DNA of 64,000 bases from Eulemur rufifrons (taxonomy: Eukaryota; Chordata; Mammalia; Primates; Lemuridae). The DNA lies in the NCBI RefSeq assembly GCF_041146395.1, contig NC_091012.1, positions 16,854,193-16,918,192 on the forward strand, in the 5' to 3' direction. The notes beneath the pieces are model-generated. The model had not been told where the DNA came from, searched no databases, and saw nothing but the letters and a program-made list of their open reading frames with translations. This document shows positions 11,674 to 24,889 of the stretch, piece after piece. Position numbers and translations under genes: made by a program. Every line of letters begins with the position of its first letter. Positions within the stretch are counted from its first letter, which is position 1.

Positions 11674-12059
11674 GGGCAGAGAGAGCCGCTCGGCACTTTA
11701 TGGCTCCCGAGCGGTTTCGCCCTCGCTTTCAAGATGGCGCCTGCAGAGCTCCGGGGCTGGAGGAGACCGGCTCCCCAGCAGGCAGAGACCGCCACTGCCC
11801 GGGGGCTGGCGAGCAAGGACGCACACTGGGGGTCACCGGCTGGAGAACCGCCGAAAAAGGCAGCACGGGCAGAAAGAGCCACTGGGCACTTTTTGGCTCC
11901 CGAGCGGTTTCGCCCCCGCTTTCAAGATGGCGCCTGCCGACCTCCGGGGCTGGAGGGGACCGGCTCCCCGGCAGGCAGAGACCGCCACTGCCCAGGGGCT
12001 GGCCAGCAAGGACACGCACCGGGGGTGACCGGCTGGAGAACTGCCGAAAAAGGCAGCAC
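11674..12059 (-). repeat. Two 193-bp tandem monomers in the L1 5' UTR
   Basis: Unit 1 is 11674-11866 and unit 2 is 11867-12059. Anchors repeat at exactly 193 bp (for example TGGCTCCCGAGCGGTTTCGC at 11701 and 11894, TGGAGAAC at 11841 and 12034). Each unit contains CAAGATGGCGCCTGC in plus orientation. The copies differ at roughly a dozen sites, so the duplication is older than the insertion and belongs to the subfamily. Mouse L1 promoters are also built of tandem monomers; here the arrangement is seen in a primate-type L1. Confidence 0.85.
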
Positions 12060-12591
12060 GGGGTACAACGCTATTTGCTGTCCGGGAGTCTTTTGTGTTT
12101 TTCCGCCCTGGGGCAGATCCGTCCCTCCTCGCCAAGCGCTGTCTCAGCTGAGATCCCCCAGGTTCTAAGGTAATTTCCCAAAAAAGCCTCCTGTCTGCAA
12201 TGCGCCACGTATCCCTCAGTGATTCTGCGCTGGCCTGGGTCAGGGCTCTATTCAATTGGGAGCGGAGGGCAAGCCGCTTTCCCGAGAGGCTGCACCCGCC
12301 CCGGCTGGGGGCAGGTGTATCCGACCCGCGCTCCGCTGGCTAGTGTCTGTCCCGCGTTCCTAATATTCGTTCACCTCAGACCTCACTCGCTCTGTTTGTC
12401 CCACGCTGATTCTCTGTGGATTCACACCGCTGTTCCTGTGTGGGAGCGGTCTTCTAGCATTGTGGCAGGTCCGGATCGATGCCTTCCTTCCCGGGAGCGC
12501 AGATTCAGGCCGTCACCACCACTCCGCCATCTTTTCTTCTTTCTAAATCCTCTTTTCAACAGAGGCCTTTGTGGAGCTCAAAAGATGTAGA

Positions 12592-12605
12592 CAGCACTAA
12601 GTTTT
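12592..12605. repeat. Target-site duplication, right copy of the full-length L1
   Basis: CAGCACTAAGTTTT matches 4909-4922 exactly and marks the 5' end of the L1. The sequence that follows (gttaactatcaagc) is the resumed intron of the RalGDS-like pseudogene. Confidence 0.9.
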
Positions 12606-12917
12606 GTTAACTATCAAGCATGGGCTGTTGCCACCTGGAGACATTCAAGTGTGTACTACACAGGAAATGAAACTCCTTGCCCAACTCACATATGAACTGT
12701 ATAAACAGCTGCTCAGTTGCAATGGGGCTGGAGCCCAGGGGACCAGCATGACAGCTCCTTCCCCAGTACTGTGGAGCCCTTGAGACTCAGAGGAATCCAG
12801 TGAAAATGCTCACCCAGGCAGTTTGGTATTTTTGAAGTTCTTAAATAAAAAGATTTTGAATGTACACACCTCCCCTTTGTTCCCAAATTTATCCTCCTTT
12901 CTTTTCCCTCTCCACAG

Positions 12918-12987
12918 AAAGAGCTCCAGAAATTTTTAAAACCTCCTAAAATCAGACAACACGCTGAGCCAGGATCTACTCATCAAG
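12918..12987 (+). pseudogene. RalGDS-like third exon remnant with stop codon
   Basis: After a 'ctctccacag' acceptor the block reads KSSRNF-stop-NLLKSDNTLSQDLLIK and ends at a 'gtaaat' donor. The final LLIK, the preceding acidic/Ser pattern and the phase-2 joining with the exon ending at 4727 all fit the next RasGEF exon of the RALGDS family. An in-frame TAA lies seven codons in. The full-length L1 now separates it from exon two by about 8 kb. I found no later exon in the next 1 kb. Confidence 0.7.
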
Positions 12988-14007
12988 GTAAATGGAGGCT
13001 GGGACATGGGGGAGCAAGTGTTTGGAGGGCAGAGAAAAGGGTGAGGTGGGAAGGGTTACTGAATCATTTTTTTTTTTTTTACTTTCTCACCAAAAGTTTA
13101 CTTAAAAATTCCAGTCACCAGTCATGTCTAGGCTGGACTACCAGGAAGAGAGAGGTTTTGGGCAGGTGGGATGTGGGGGCAGGAGGCCCTGCTCATGGTT
13201 GCAGCTCTATTTTTCCCAGACATCAAATAAGTGAGGTTGTTTTTTTTTTTCTGCTTTTAATATGGAACCCCTCCAGCTCCTCTGAATGCTGTGAAGTGTC
13301 TCATTTCTGAGAGACAAATAGGACTCATGACTGAGTGTACTTCAGGTGTTCCTGTGTCACAACTGCATTTTTGAGGAGCCTTGGGAGGATGAGGGGCAGT
13401 GAAGGTGACAGTTGGAAGCATTCACCTTTTGGGTGAATTCTCTGCTCCCCATGGTTTCTTTCTCCTGCGGTGAAAGTGCTCAGATGACCTTAACTTCAAG
13501 GCCTTAAAAATCTTTGAAACACATACAAGGTCTTCAAGGGGAGTTGCCGAAAATACATACAAAACTGCTGCAAATCAGCAAGACAGGCAACATAGTAGAA
13601 AATAATCTAGAGCTAGGAATCGGCACTTCGTAAGTAAAAAAGGCTACACAATCACTAATACATATGTAATGACCCTGGGATTCCTCACTCCCTTTGTCTG
13701 CACCCACCATGTTTCTCATCTATGTCACCACCAAGAGAGGCTCTGCTCCCAGTGAGACTGCTGAGCCTGGGAACACAGGAAAGGTGGGAAAATCATGGAC
13801 TTGATGTAACTGTGTTTGAACACAAAGCACTGTAAAGGGTTTGTGCCCTGTTTCTGGATTTCTCAGTTTTTACTGAGTTTATTGCCAATAACCTTTTATT
13901 GGGATTTAGCTTCCCTGTGTGTCTAATGGAAGAATGAAACTGAATCAGAATTGGGACTTTGTATTTAACTCATAAATTCTATTGAATCTAGCCAGCACAC
14001 TGCTTAT
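12988..14007. other. No gene recognised (decayed intron or flank)
   Basis: Ordinary mixed-composition sequence after the third RalGDS-like exon. T-runs at 13068 and 13238 look like decayed tails, but I cannot assign them. No further RasGEF exon is visible. Confidence 0.4.
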
Positions 14008-14037
14008 CTCTCTCTCTGTCTCTCTCTCTTTCTCTAA
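14008..14037 (+). repeat. (TC)n microsatellite
   Basis: An interrupted run of TCTC dinucleotides ends in 'tctaacag' just before an L1 fragment. Confidence 0.85.
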
Positions 14038-14067
14038 CAGAATTGCTTGTCAATATTTAATGAGACC

Positions 14068-15042
14068 TGATTAAATTAAAAACCTTCTGCACAGCCAAAG
14101 AAACAGTCATGAGAGTAAACAGCCTACAGATTGGGAAAAAATTTTCGCATGCTACACATCAGATAAAGGACTGATAAGAAAAAATCTAACAATCCTATGA
14201 AAAAGTGAAAAAAGGACATGAATAGAAATTTTTCAAAAGAAGATATAAGAATGGCTAACAAACATATGAAAAAATGCTCAACATCTCTAATCATCAGGGA
14301 AATGCAAATCAAAACCACAGTGAGATATCACTTAACTCCAGTGAGAATGGCCTTTATCGAAAAGTCCCAAAACAATACATATTGGTGTGGATGCAGAGAG
14401 ACAGAAACACTCATACACTGCTGGTGGGACTGCAAAATAGTGCAACCTCTGTGGAAAGCAATATGGAGATACCTTAAACAGATTCAAGTAGACCTACCAT
14501 TCAATCCAGCAATCCCATTATTGGGCATCTACCCAAAAGAACAGAAGACATTCTATAACAAAGATACCTGCACCTGAATGTTTATAGCAGCACAATTCAC
14601 AATTGCAAAGATGTGGAAACAACCCAAATGCCTATCAATACATGAGTGGATTAGTAAAATGTGGTATATGTATACCATGGAGTATTACTCAGCTATAAGA
14701 AATAACAGTGATATAGAATCTCTTTTGTTCTCCTGGAGAGAGTTGAAACCCATTCTATGAAGTGAAGTATCCCAAGAATGGCAAAATAAGCACCACATGT
14801 TCTCAGCAGAAAATTGGTTTCCCTGATCATTACATAAGCGCACATTTTGGAATAACACCAATTGGGAATCAGACAGATGTGGGGGGTAGAGGGAGGGGAT
14901 GGGTGTATACCTACATAATAGTGCGATGCACACAGTCTGGGGAATGGACACACTTGAAGATCTGACTCGGGTGATGGGGGGGCATGGGCAATATACATAA
15001 CCTGAACTTTTGTACCCCATAATAAGTTGAAATTTAAAAAAA
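14068..15042 (+). mobile_element. 5'-truncated L1: ORF2 C-terminus and 3' UTR
   Basis: Starts inside ORF2 ('attaaaaaccttctgcacagccaaag') and runs through the Cys/His segment (HCWWDC) to the G-rich 3' UTR and 'cataataagttgaaatttaaaaaaa'. A TGA at 14575 replaces an expected sense codon, and the frame then continues to about 14760. This is the strepsirrhine L1 type whose 3' UTR recurs across the window. Confidence 0.9.
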
Positions 15043-15569
15043 TCAGCTTCTCTTGAAAGATTAGGTGATTGGCCCCATTTCCACATTAAAACAATTGTCT
15101 GGACCTGAGTAGGAGGCAGTGTCCATTAGGCTGGATCACAATCTTTCCCCAAATGATACCCCTGTTGCTTCCCTCAGCATGCACCTCAGTGTGGAGGGGA
15201 CAGAAACAGTGACCATGCCATATGTTCCTCTTCCTGGGCAATTCCCAGGCCTCTTGTGATTTATTTTGGGACCATGTTATGAAGTCCTTTCCAAAGGGAA
15301 TGCAAGGCAGTGAAGGGACGGTATGAATTCTCCACACAGTTCTTCCATCTGTGTGGTTGGAAGCTGAAAAGCTCTGAGAGGGCAGAATGAGAAGAAGGAA
15401 CCAGCAAAAATCCCCAAGTTTTCACTGAAAGAGAGATGCCAAGAAAATCTCTCTGACTTATGTGAGCCTGAAATATAATCAAGACACAAAGCTTTCTTGT
15501 ATAAAGCCATGGATATTTGATAGTTACCTGCTACCATGGTATAGCCTGTCCTGCCCTGTACTGAATAAT
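15043..15569. other. No gene or repeat recognised
   Basis: Mixed-composition sequence between an L1 tail and a MIR. Frames on the minus strand up to 130 codons show no known motif and are probably chance. Confidence 0.4.
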
Positions 15570-15800
15570 GAAATGGATAATAATAATAGTAGCAAATATC
15601 TATTGAGTGAGTCCTGTATTGAATTCTTAGGCATTGGATTAAATGTTCTCTATATAATACCTCGGTCTTCATAATAATTCAGTTAGATACTGTTATTTTA
15701 ACCATTTTAAAGGTGAGATTTAGAGAGCTTAGGTCATGTTTCTCATATGTGATTGAGCTAGGAATTTTGATGCCAAAACTTTCAGTAATCTCTTTTCTTT
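15570..15800 (+). repeat. MIR SINE
   Basis: Nearly full MIR order is visible: 'atagtagcaaatatctattgagtgagtcctg', 'ggcattggattaaatgttct', 'cattttaaaggtgagatttagagagcttaggtcatgtt', 'gtgattgagctaggaatttt'. Confidence 0.75.
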
Positions 15801-16059
15801 CATCTATTCTATATTGCCTCTCTGAACCTTTCTTCATCTGTAAAAAGTGAATAATTGTGTCAACTTTAAGGTCAGAATTAATTGCATAAAAAGCCAGTTT
15901 GGATTTATTTTAAATTATTTGGATCAGTTTGAGGTTATGTGGAGAAATTTGCAATGGTTTAATGTACTTACACCAGTCTGTACCAGACTCATATAGTGAG
16001 AATAATTTTGAGCTGGATTCTGCTGATATAGATAATATGGAACACCTTTGTACTTTTTT

Positions 16060-16617
16060 TTTAAGTTTAGATTACATAAATTCTTATTTTTAATTTTTAT
16101 TTTTTTTTAATTTCAGCATATTATGGGGGTGCAAAAGTTTAGGTTACACATATTGCCCTTGTCCCCTCACCCAGAATCAGAGCTTGAAGCATGTCCATCC
16201 CTTAGACGGTGCACATCGCACTCATTATGTAGGTATATACCCCTCCCCTCCCTTCCCCCCACATCTGCCTGACACCCGATTAGTGTTATTCCCAAATGTG
16301 CTCTTAGGTGATGATCAGTGAAACCAATTTGCTGGTGAGTACATGTGGTGCTTATTTTTCCATTCTTGGGATACTTCACTTAGTAGAATGGGTTCCAGCT
16401 CTTTCCAGGAAAATACAAGAGGTGCTATATTGCCATTGATTTTTGTGGCCAAGTAGTATTCCATGGTATACGTATATGACATTTTATTAATCCACTAATG
16501 TATTGATGGTCACTTGAGATGTTTCCACATCTTTGCAATTGTGAATTGTGCTGCTATAAACATTCGAGTGCAGATGACTTTTTTATGGCATGTCTGTTGT
16601 TCTTTTGGGTAGATGCA
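16060..16617 (-). mobile_element. 5'-truncated L1, 3' end at left
   Basis: The T-rich tail (16057-16115) is followed by antisense 3' UTR ('tttcagcatattatgggggtgcaaaag') and the last part of ORF2, stopping at 'cttttgggtagatgc'. It abuts a plus-strand L1 directly, head to head. Confidence 0.85.
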
Positions 16618-18540
16618 TAAATGTAATTCACCACATAAATAGAAGCAAAAACAGAGACCATGTTATCCTCTGAATAGATGCAGAAAAAGCACTGGATAAA
16701 ATTGAACACCCTTTTGTGATAGGAACGCTTAACAAAATAGGCAGAGATGGGGCCTACCTAAAAATGATGCAAGCCATATATGACAAACACACAGCTGGCA
16801 TCATATTGAAGAGGGAAAAATTGAAAGCATTTCCACTTAGAACTGGAACCAGAAAAGGTTGCCCACTGTCCCCAGTGCTATCCACCATAGTGCTGGAAGT
16901 CCTTGTCAGAGCAATCAAGACAGAGAACAGAATCAAGGGTGTCCAAATGGGGACAGAAGAGAACAAACTCTCACTCTTTGGTGAGGATATATTACATCTA
17001 GAAAACCCCAAGGATTCAACAAAAAGATTCCTGGAATTGATAAATGAATTCAGTAAAGTCTCAGGATACAAAATCTATACACACAAATCAGAGGCACTCA
17101 TATATGCCAATAATAGTCAAACTGAGAAACAAATCAAAGACTCAATAAGCTTCACAATAGCAACAAAGAAAATAAAGTACCTAGGAATGTATTTAACTAA
17201 GGAGGTAGAAGACTTCCACAGGGAGAACTATGAAACACTGAGGAAAGATATAGCAGAGCACATAAACAGGTAGAAAACCATACCATGCTCATGGATCAGA
17301 ACAATCAACATTTTTAAAATGTCTTACTTCCCAAAGGGATCTACAGATTGAATGCAATCTCTATTAAGTTGCCAACATCATTTTTCACATATATATAAAA
17401 AATAATTTTACACTTTTTATGAAACCAGAGAAGACCCCATTTAGCAAAAGCAATTTTAGGCAATAAGAAAAAAATGGGAGGTATTAATTTACCAGACTTC
17501 AAACTGTACTACAAGGCTGTGGTTATTAAATCAGTTTGGTGTTGGCACAAGAACAGGGACATAGACCAGGGGAACACAACTGACAATCCAGATATAAAAC
17601 CATCCTCATATAGCCATCTAAGCTTTGACAAAGCAGACAAAATAAACACCGGGGAAAAGAATCATTATTCAATAAATGGTGCTGTGAAAACTGGATAGCC
17701 ACATGTAGAAGACTGAAACAGGACCCACATCTTTCACCTCTCACAAAAATCAACTGATGGTGGGTAACAGACTTAAACCTAAGGTGTGAAACTATTAGAA
17801 TTCTAGAAGAAAATATTGTAAAAATTCTTATAGTTATTGGTGTAGGCAAAGAATTTATGAAGAAGATCCCAAAAGCAATTACAACACCAACAAATATAAA
17901 TCAGACCTGGTCAAATTAAAAAGCTTCTGCACACTCTGAGGAACTGTCATGAGAGCAAACAGACAACCTACAGAAAGGGAGAAAATTTTTGCATGCTACA
18001 CATTGGATAAAGGGCTGATAACTGGAATCTATCCCAAGAATGGAAAAATAAGCACCACATGTACTCACCGTCAGATTGGTTTCACTGATCATCACCTAAG
18101 GGCACATGTAGGAATAACATTAAGTGGGTGTCTGGCAAATGTGGGGGCAAAGGGGATGGGTGTATACATACATAATGAGTGTGTTGTGCACTGTCTAGAG
18201 GATGGATACATAATGCTGAGCCCTTCCTAAAACGTCTGTAATTGATGTTCAGCGGAACATCATTGTTGTTCATTCTGCAGTGAAGCGAGAGGCAGAATAC
18301 CAATGTGCTTAAAGCTACAGCACCCTATATTTCAATTAAGTGAAACAGCCTGACGGTGCCTGTGGGACTCTTCTCATTTTCCTGAAGCAGGTAGGGCAGA
18401 GAAGACAAGTGCCACCCCCTTTTTAGGTTTTACCCCTGGATACATCACACGGTTGAAGCTCTGATTCGGGGGTGGGGCGCAAAGGCAATATATGTAACCT
18501 AAACTTTTGTACCGCCATAATATGCTAAAATAAAAATAAG
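16618..18540 (+). mobile_element. L1 fragment with internal deletion and an inserted 3' UTR block
   Basis: Begins in the reverse-transcriptase part of ORF2 ('ataaatgtaattcaccacataaatag'). RT coding is readable to 17273, ending at a TAG in place of a Trp-region codon. ORF2 continues with lesions to about 18020, then about 600 bases are missing. The 3' UTR from 18030 to 18540 is interrupted at 18212-18436. Both this piece and 16060-16617 have their own 3' UTR, so they are two elements and not one inverted copy. Confidence 0.85.
18212..18436. other. Unidentified 225-bp insert within an L1 3' UTR
   Basis: Compared with the L1 3' UTR at 14930-15010, the sequence from 18212 to 18436 is extra. TGGATACAT stands on both sides (18203-18211 and 18437-18445), like a 9-bp target-site duplication. 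The insert has no poly(A) tail. It holds a perfect hairpin (TGATGTTC-AGCG-GAACATCA, 18243-18262). A minus-strand frame of 73 codons spans part of it. I do not recognise it; a tailless retrocopy of a structured RNA or a small DNA element are possibilities. Confidence 0.6.
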
Positions 18541-19520
18541 ATTGCATATTCTACTGTTGCTCTGTGGAGTGTTCCCTATACATCTGTCACGTTTAATTGC
18601 TTTATACAGTTTTCATATTCTCTCTTTTCTTATTAATAATTTGACTGGCTTTATTATAATTGAAAGAGAAATATGGAACTATCCTACTATTAGTATATGG
18701 CCGTCTATTTCTTAAATTCTGTCAATGGTTTCATTGTATATTTGAGAAACTTGATATTAGAAAAACTATATATAATATATATGTATTATTTTCATAGGTT
18801 CCCAGTGTATGACTTTTATTATTTAATGTCCTTCATTGTCTCTTGTGACTATTTTGACTTGAATTTTATTTTATAAAATATAACATTCTCACTTAAAATG
18901 TAATGTGCCTAATATAATTTTGACCTCAATTGTTCTCATATGGTTAATATTTTCTTTGTATGTCTTTTTGTATCTTGCCAACTGTAGTCTATTGTTTTCA
19001 GTAGATATAAAGATACATCTCTTGTAGACAGAATATAGTTTTTAATCCCTGTATTCAATTTTGTCTTGGCTGGGAATGCTAGTGCATAAATATTTACATA
19101 ATGTTCACAAAGGGAAGGACTTACTATTTCCCTAGGATTAATTGTTTTATTTATTATCACTATTTTGTCTTTCTTTCCCTCTCCTTTTGTCCTGCTTTGT
19201 GTCCCATTGCTTTTTCATGATATGCTTTGGTTATTTTCTCACTTTCTTTCATGTATCTCTATAAATATTTTCTTTATGTTTAATCTGAGAATAACCTATA
19301 CCTTTTGAAGATACAGCATATGTTAAACTGGTAACAACTTAACTTCAGTTGAATACAAAAATTCTTTCTCTTTACATCTGCCCATAACTTTATGTCATTA
19401 ATGTCAATAATTATATATTTTATATTATATATCTATTAACAGATGGAAATGATTATTTTATGATTTTGTCGTTTAAATTTTATACATAATTAAATTGTTT
19501 TATGTACCATCATTTTAATA
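18541..19520 (-). repeat. Ancient L1 (L1M-type), antisense
   Basis: Antisense wording of old L1s appears in order: 'agatacatctcttgtagacagaatatagtt', 'ggacttactatttccctag', 'catgatatgctttggttattttctc', 'gttaaactggtaacaacttaacttcag'. AT-rich with no usable frame. Confidence 0.6.
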
Positions 19521-19971
19521 CTACAGGATTTTATTTTTGACATGCACATATCTTTCCCAGGGAGTTACATATTTGTCATAGAAGATAGAAACCAGTCTTT
19601 GCAAAGACCCCAAGAAGAAGATGTTTGGACATATGTGCCAATAGATTGATTCCCTTTTGAAAGAGAATCCAGGAGATGAGATTTTGAAACAGACATCATG
19701 CTGTATCAGGGAGAAGAGCTTTGGTGGGTAATCGTAACAAAGTTTCATTGCACTTCTATGAGGTTCTTGGCATTGTGCTTATCTGGGGTGCTATAAACTA
19801 TTAACCAATTATCAGTTCTCAAAAAGTCTTTTCTATAAGTATATTTTTAAGTTTATACATCTATAATGAAAGTAAGACCTGTCGTATTCTACTGTGGTTT
19901 CTTGGTAGACTGGTTGGTATAATTTTATATATTCAATTTGTGAAGTATATTCACCTCAGTCTAGTCAGTGA

Positions 19972-21330
<1,359 letters not shown>

Positions 21331-21461
21331 TTATCAAACAATAAGTATCAAACAATACCGTATCAAACAAAACCATATACCGTATCAAACAATAAAGTTT
21401 TGATACATAATGACTTACATATATAGTAAATTTGAAAAACATTAATCAAAAATAAAATCTA

Positions 21462-21814
<353 letters not shown>

Positions 21815-21820
21815 AATCTA

Positions 21821-24440
21821 AGTCAACATCAGAGTATTCAAAGTATAATGCACTAAGACACTAACACTTTCTCACATTACTCTAAATCTGGTTGTTGATT
21901 ATAGAGAATAATTCAGCTAAAATAGTTTCATAATTTATTTGCATGTAACTGTAAAAAAGGTCATAGATTTTTTGAGAGTTATAATAAAACCTCTAAAGTA
22001 TACTTTTTGGTCAGAGTGGGTTAACAAAAGTAATATCATGATTTTTTGCATCTTTCAACAAGCAACTATTGATGTAATTCAGCTCTCAAATCACTACATG
22101 CTCTGATTTTATTCCTAGTATTTTTGTGGAAGAATGTGGTTAACTGTTGCTACACAAGGGCTATTAGAAGTCTTTCTATATTTGGTGGACATCATTCATG
22201 TACTTTTCTATGGAAAATAAAAAACACTGAAATGTATGAAGTGGAGAGGTGCTTTGTGGTTGACTTATAACAGTATTTCAAGTGCTGCATGATACAGGTA
22301 TACAGGCTAATGTGCTTCTGCATTATAGTAAGAAAGAAAACAATTACAATTTTAAAAGTAAAATTTTTTACTAATTGTGCATTAGGATAATAAAATATAG
22401 TGAATTTTTAAATTCCTTTTTAGATTGTATGTAAGCAATTTGTCTTATTAAATTAAATTTAGAAAAGTTTTAATGTGTCAAAAGTATTGTAGATTGAATA
22501 AAGTGTCATTTTGCCACCAACATTAACCTACTCCACATTACTCAACATTGTACATAATGGATGGCAACAATGTACTATTGGATTACATAATAAAATGGCA
22601 TCTCTTGTGATCCATTTTCCCAGTGGCTTTAAATTCAGATAGTTTAAAGAATAATATTCCAAAAGGTTCTATTTTTTTCTTTTTTTTGTGCAATGACATT
22701 ATTACTGTAATGGTTATAATAAAGACTGTCCAGTATAATCAAAAGCCATAGGTTTCTGAACACTGAAAGTCTATCTGTAACATTTTATCCTACATTTTTC
22801 TTTGAACATGCAACTTCTCTGGCCTGTGAAACACATACAGACATATTTTTTATTTATGTGAATTTAAATATACAAATATATCACTGTGAAGATTAACTTT
22901 AGGAGCAATACAACTACACAAAAATAATTATGTTTGTTTGAATGTGGACCTATACCTATTTTGAAAAGAAAATATATACTGTGAAAAAAAATAATTTAAA
23001 AACTGTTGAGAATTTAGGAGCACACTAGAAACCTCAAAGATTCTGAAATTAAGTCTATTTTTGCTTTACATTGCATTAACTTCCTAAAATCTTAAAGCTT
23101 CCAGTTCAGAATCTCCCCATACAAATTCTTTGTTCTCACTTGCTTTGTACTCATGCAAAACCTAATATGTAATTTTCTTAATTGAAGTTCATGAAGTATT
23201 CTTTATATGACCTGCTCAGGGATTATAAAAACGATTTTTATAAAATTTAATGGTGCTCATAAAATAATCTGAAGATGTGAATATTTTCAAAGTGTAATAA
23301 TTGACATTTTATTTACTTAGTACATTCTATTTTTTCCTTCTAAATTGAGGAATCCTATTTAGGCCACTTGTTTTTGGTTATTGTTTCTTTCATTTTCTGT
23401 TATTAACATAATTGATTTATTGACTTTATTAGGCCAATTAGTTAAGGGAAACACTGGGAAGACTTCATAAATTATGAGGTTCTTTTGACATTTAAATAGA
23501 GGGAAAAATGATGGGGCAGTACTAGGTTTGTAAGAGATACTTTATAATTAGCAGTAAATATTCCTGTGGGAATGAATTTGTCACTGAAGGTAAGAGATTG
23601 AAAATATCCATGGTTTCTAAAAGGCATTGACACTGCTTGTGGAGAGAGGACACCTGTGCAACAACCAACTCTCTATATTTACAAATAGAAATTATGTTTC
23701 TTTCATTTCATAATTATCTCTAATTTTGCTCTATTTTTATCTTTATTCCAAGCCACAAATGTATCACAATGATTCATCTTTTTGCCTGTGTCAGGGATAC
23801 AACCTTTGCATGATTTTTTTCCTGACCCCATGCCATTTCACACAATACTTCAAAAGTTCTGATGAGAAGTTCAGCATTTTTTAATTTGGTGAAAAATTAT
23901 TTTTTTCTAGAGGCTCTGTGGCTATTTATAGGTTATTAATGCAGCATTCTGATTACTTAATTAGGATATAGGGAATCAGTGTCCTAAGCTTAAAGTAAAA
24001 GCCTTAAAACACAAGCAAAGCTAAACAATTCTGACTACCAAAGGATTAAATCAGGCAGACAACATTGTTTTTCTTTGTAAAAGAAAAATGTTATTAGATC
24101 CTAATACATAATGTCATAAATATCAAAGTAGTTAAAATAAGTTATGCATTCATAACATGTCTATGGTAAGTGCTACATAAAGAAGCACATCCGAATTTGG
24201 AAGTCTCTTAATATTTTGTGGTAAGTGAAAAATTTTGAATTTAATTTTCTATGAAATACTTATAGTACAACATATGCTCCAATGTGGAATCTCTTTATGA
24301 ATGTGCCTTTTAGTGTTAGAAAATAACAGAATAATCTCAGAACAATCTCTGTGGATTTACAATTTGGAATAATCTTTCTTTTTCTGATACTGCAATCTTA
24401 GAGAATTTATTTTACATTCCATTATTTCAGTGGCTGCAAT
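21821..24440. other. AT-rich sequence, no gene recognised
   Basis: About 2.6 kb of AT-rich unique-looking sequence. Its position after the finger array makes an old KRAB-ZNF 3' UTR and flank plausible for the first part. A purely positional inference; there is no clear poly(A) site or repeat boundary. Confidence 0.4.
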
Positions 24441-24449
24441 GCATAGTCC

Positions 24450-24800
24450 ATAGTTTTCACTTTTAGTCATCTTTCTGTGGCCAACGTTTTAGTCATTCTC
24501 TCTGGAGGAATCTCAAAGATCTTGGCAGCTTTTTGATTGAAAATTTCTTCAGTGATTTTCAATGCAATCTGTTTTCTGTGTTCACAGTGGTCAGTGTTGG
24601 GACAGTAAGCACCAAATATCCCTTTAGTGTCTGCCATACCATAATCATCAGTACCAGGAAGTCCAGGTGACCAGAGCTTAAAATAAAAGCCTTAAAGTAC
24701 ATTGACCCCTTCCATGTTCTATGCTGAACCATGAATGTGCAGGTAAATATCAGAGTTGCTTTGCTAACGAGTGACAGATAGAATGACAAAAACAGCACTA
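24450..24800 (-). other. Possible decayed coding remnant, unidentified
   Basis: On the minus strand one frame reads SDIYLHIHGSA, a stop, then GFYFKLWSPGLPG and KQIALKITEEIFNQKAAKI to a final stop near 24475. The composition looks protein-like, with few stops, but I cannot place it in a family. Chance is not excluded. Confidence 0.25.
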
Positions 24801-24889
24801 CAACTATACATTTTTGATACTATTCAGCTAAGCTTATGAAAATGACTCAGGCTCAGTATTTGGAACATTGCTATATGATGATTTGTATT

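Larger units (their letters stand above)
4923..12591 (-). mobile_element. Full-length LINE-1 retrotransposon, antisense
   Basis: A 7.67-kb element. In its own 5'->3' direction (right to left here) it has a 2.48-kb GC-rich 5' UTR, ORF1, a ~40-nt spacer, ORF2, a short G-rich 3' UTR and an A-rich tail (T-rich on the plus strand, 4923-4970). It is flanked by a perfect 14-bp duplication and inserted in an intron of the RalGDS-like pseudogene. ORF1 has one frameshift, ORF2 one frameshift and one nonsense codon, so this copy cannot move by itself. Its 3' UTR end differs from most other young L1s of the window, marking a separate subfamily. Confidence 0.95.
10112..12591 (-). promoter_or_regulatory. 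L1 5' UTR / internal promoter region, unusually long
   Basis: 2.48 kb lies between the left edge of the right target-site duplication and the ORF1 ATG. It is CpG-rich from about 11150 to 12540. At the very 5' end (12525-12534, on the element's own strand) is AAGATGGCGG, a YY1-like motif in the place where L1 promoters usually carry one. Three further CAAGATGGCG motifs lie in the opposite orientation at 11298, 11730 and 11924. Human L1 5' UTRs are near 0.9 kb, so this one is long. Promoter activity is inferred from position and motif only. Confidence 0.75.

Noticed and set aside
14008..14037. Splice acceptor for a further RalGDS exon after the TC run ('tctctaacag')
   Set aside because: What follows does not read as RasGEF sequence and soon becomes L1.
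16060..18540. One twin-primed L1
   Set aside because: Both the minus and the plus parts end in their own L1 3' UTR, so two elements are needed.
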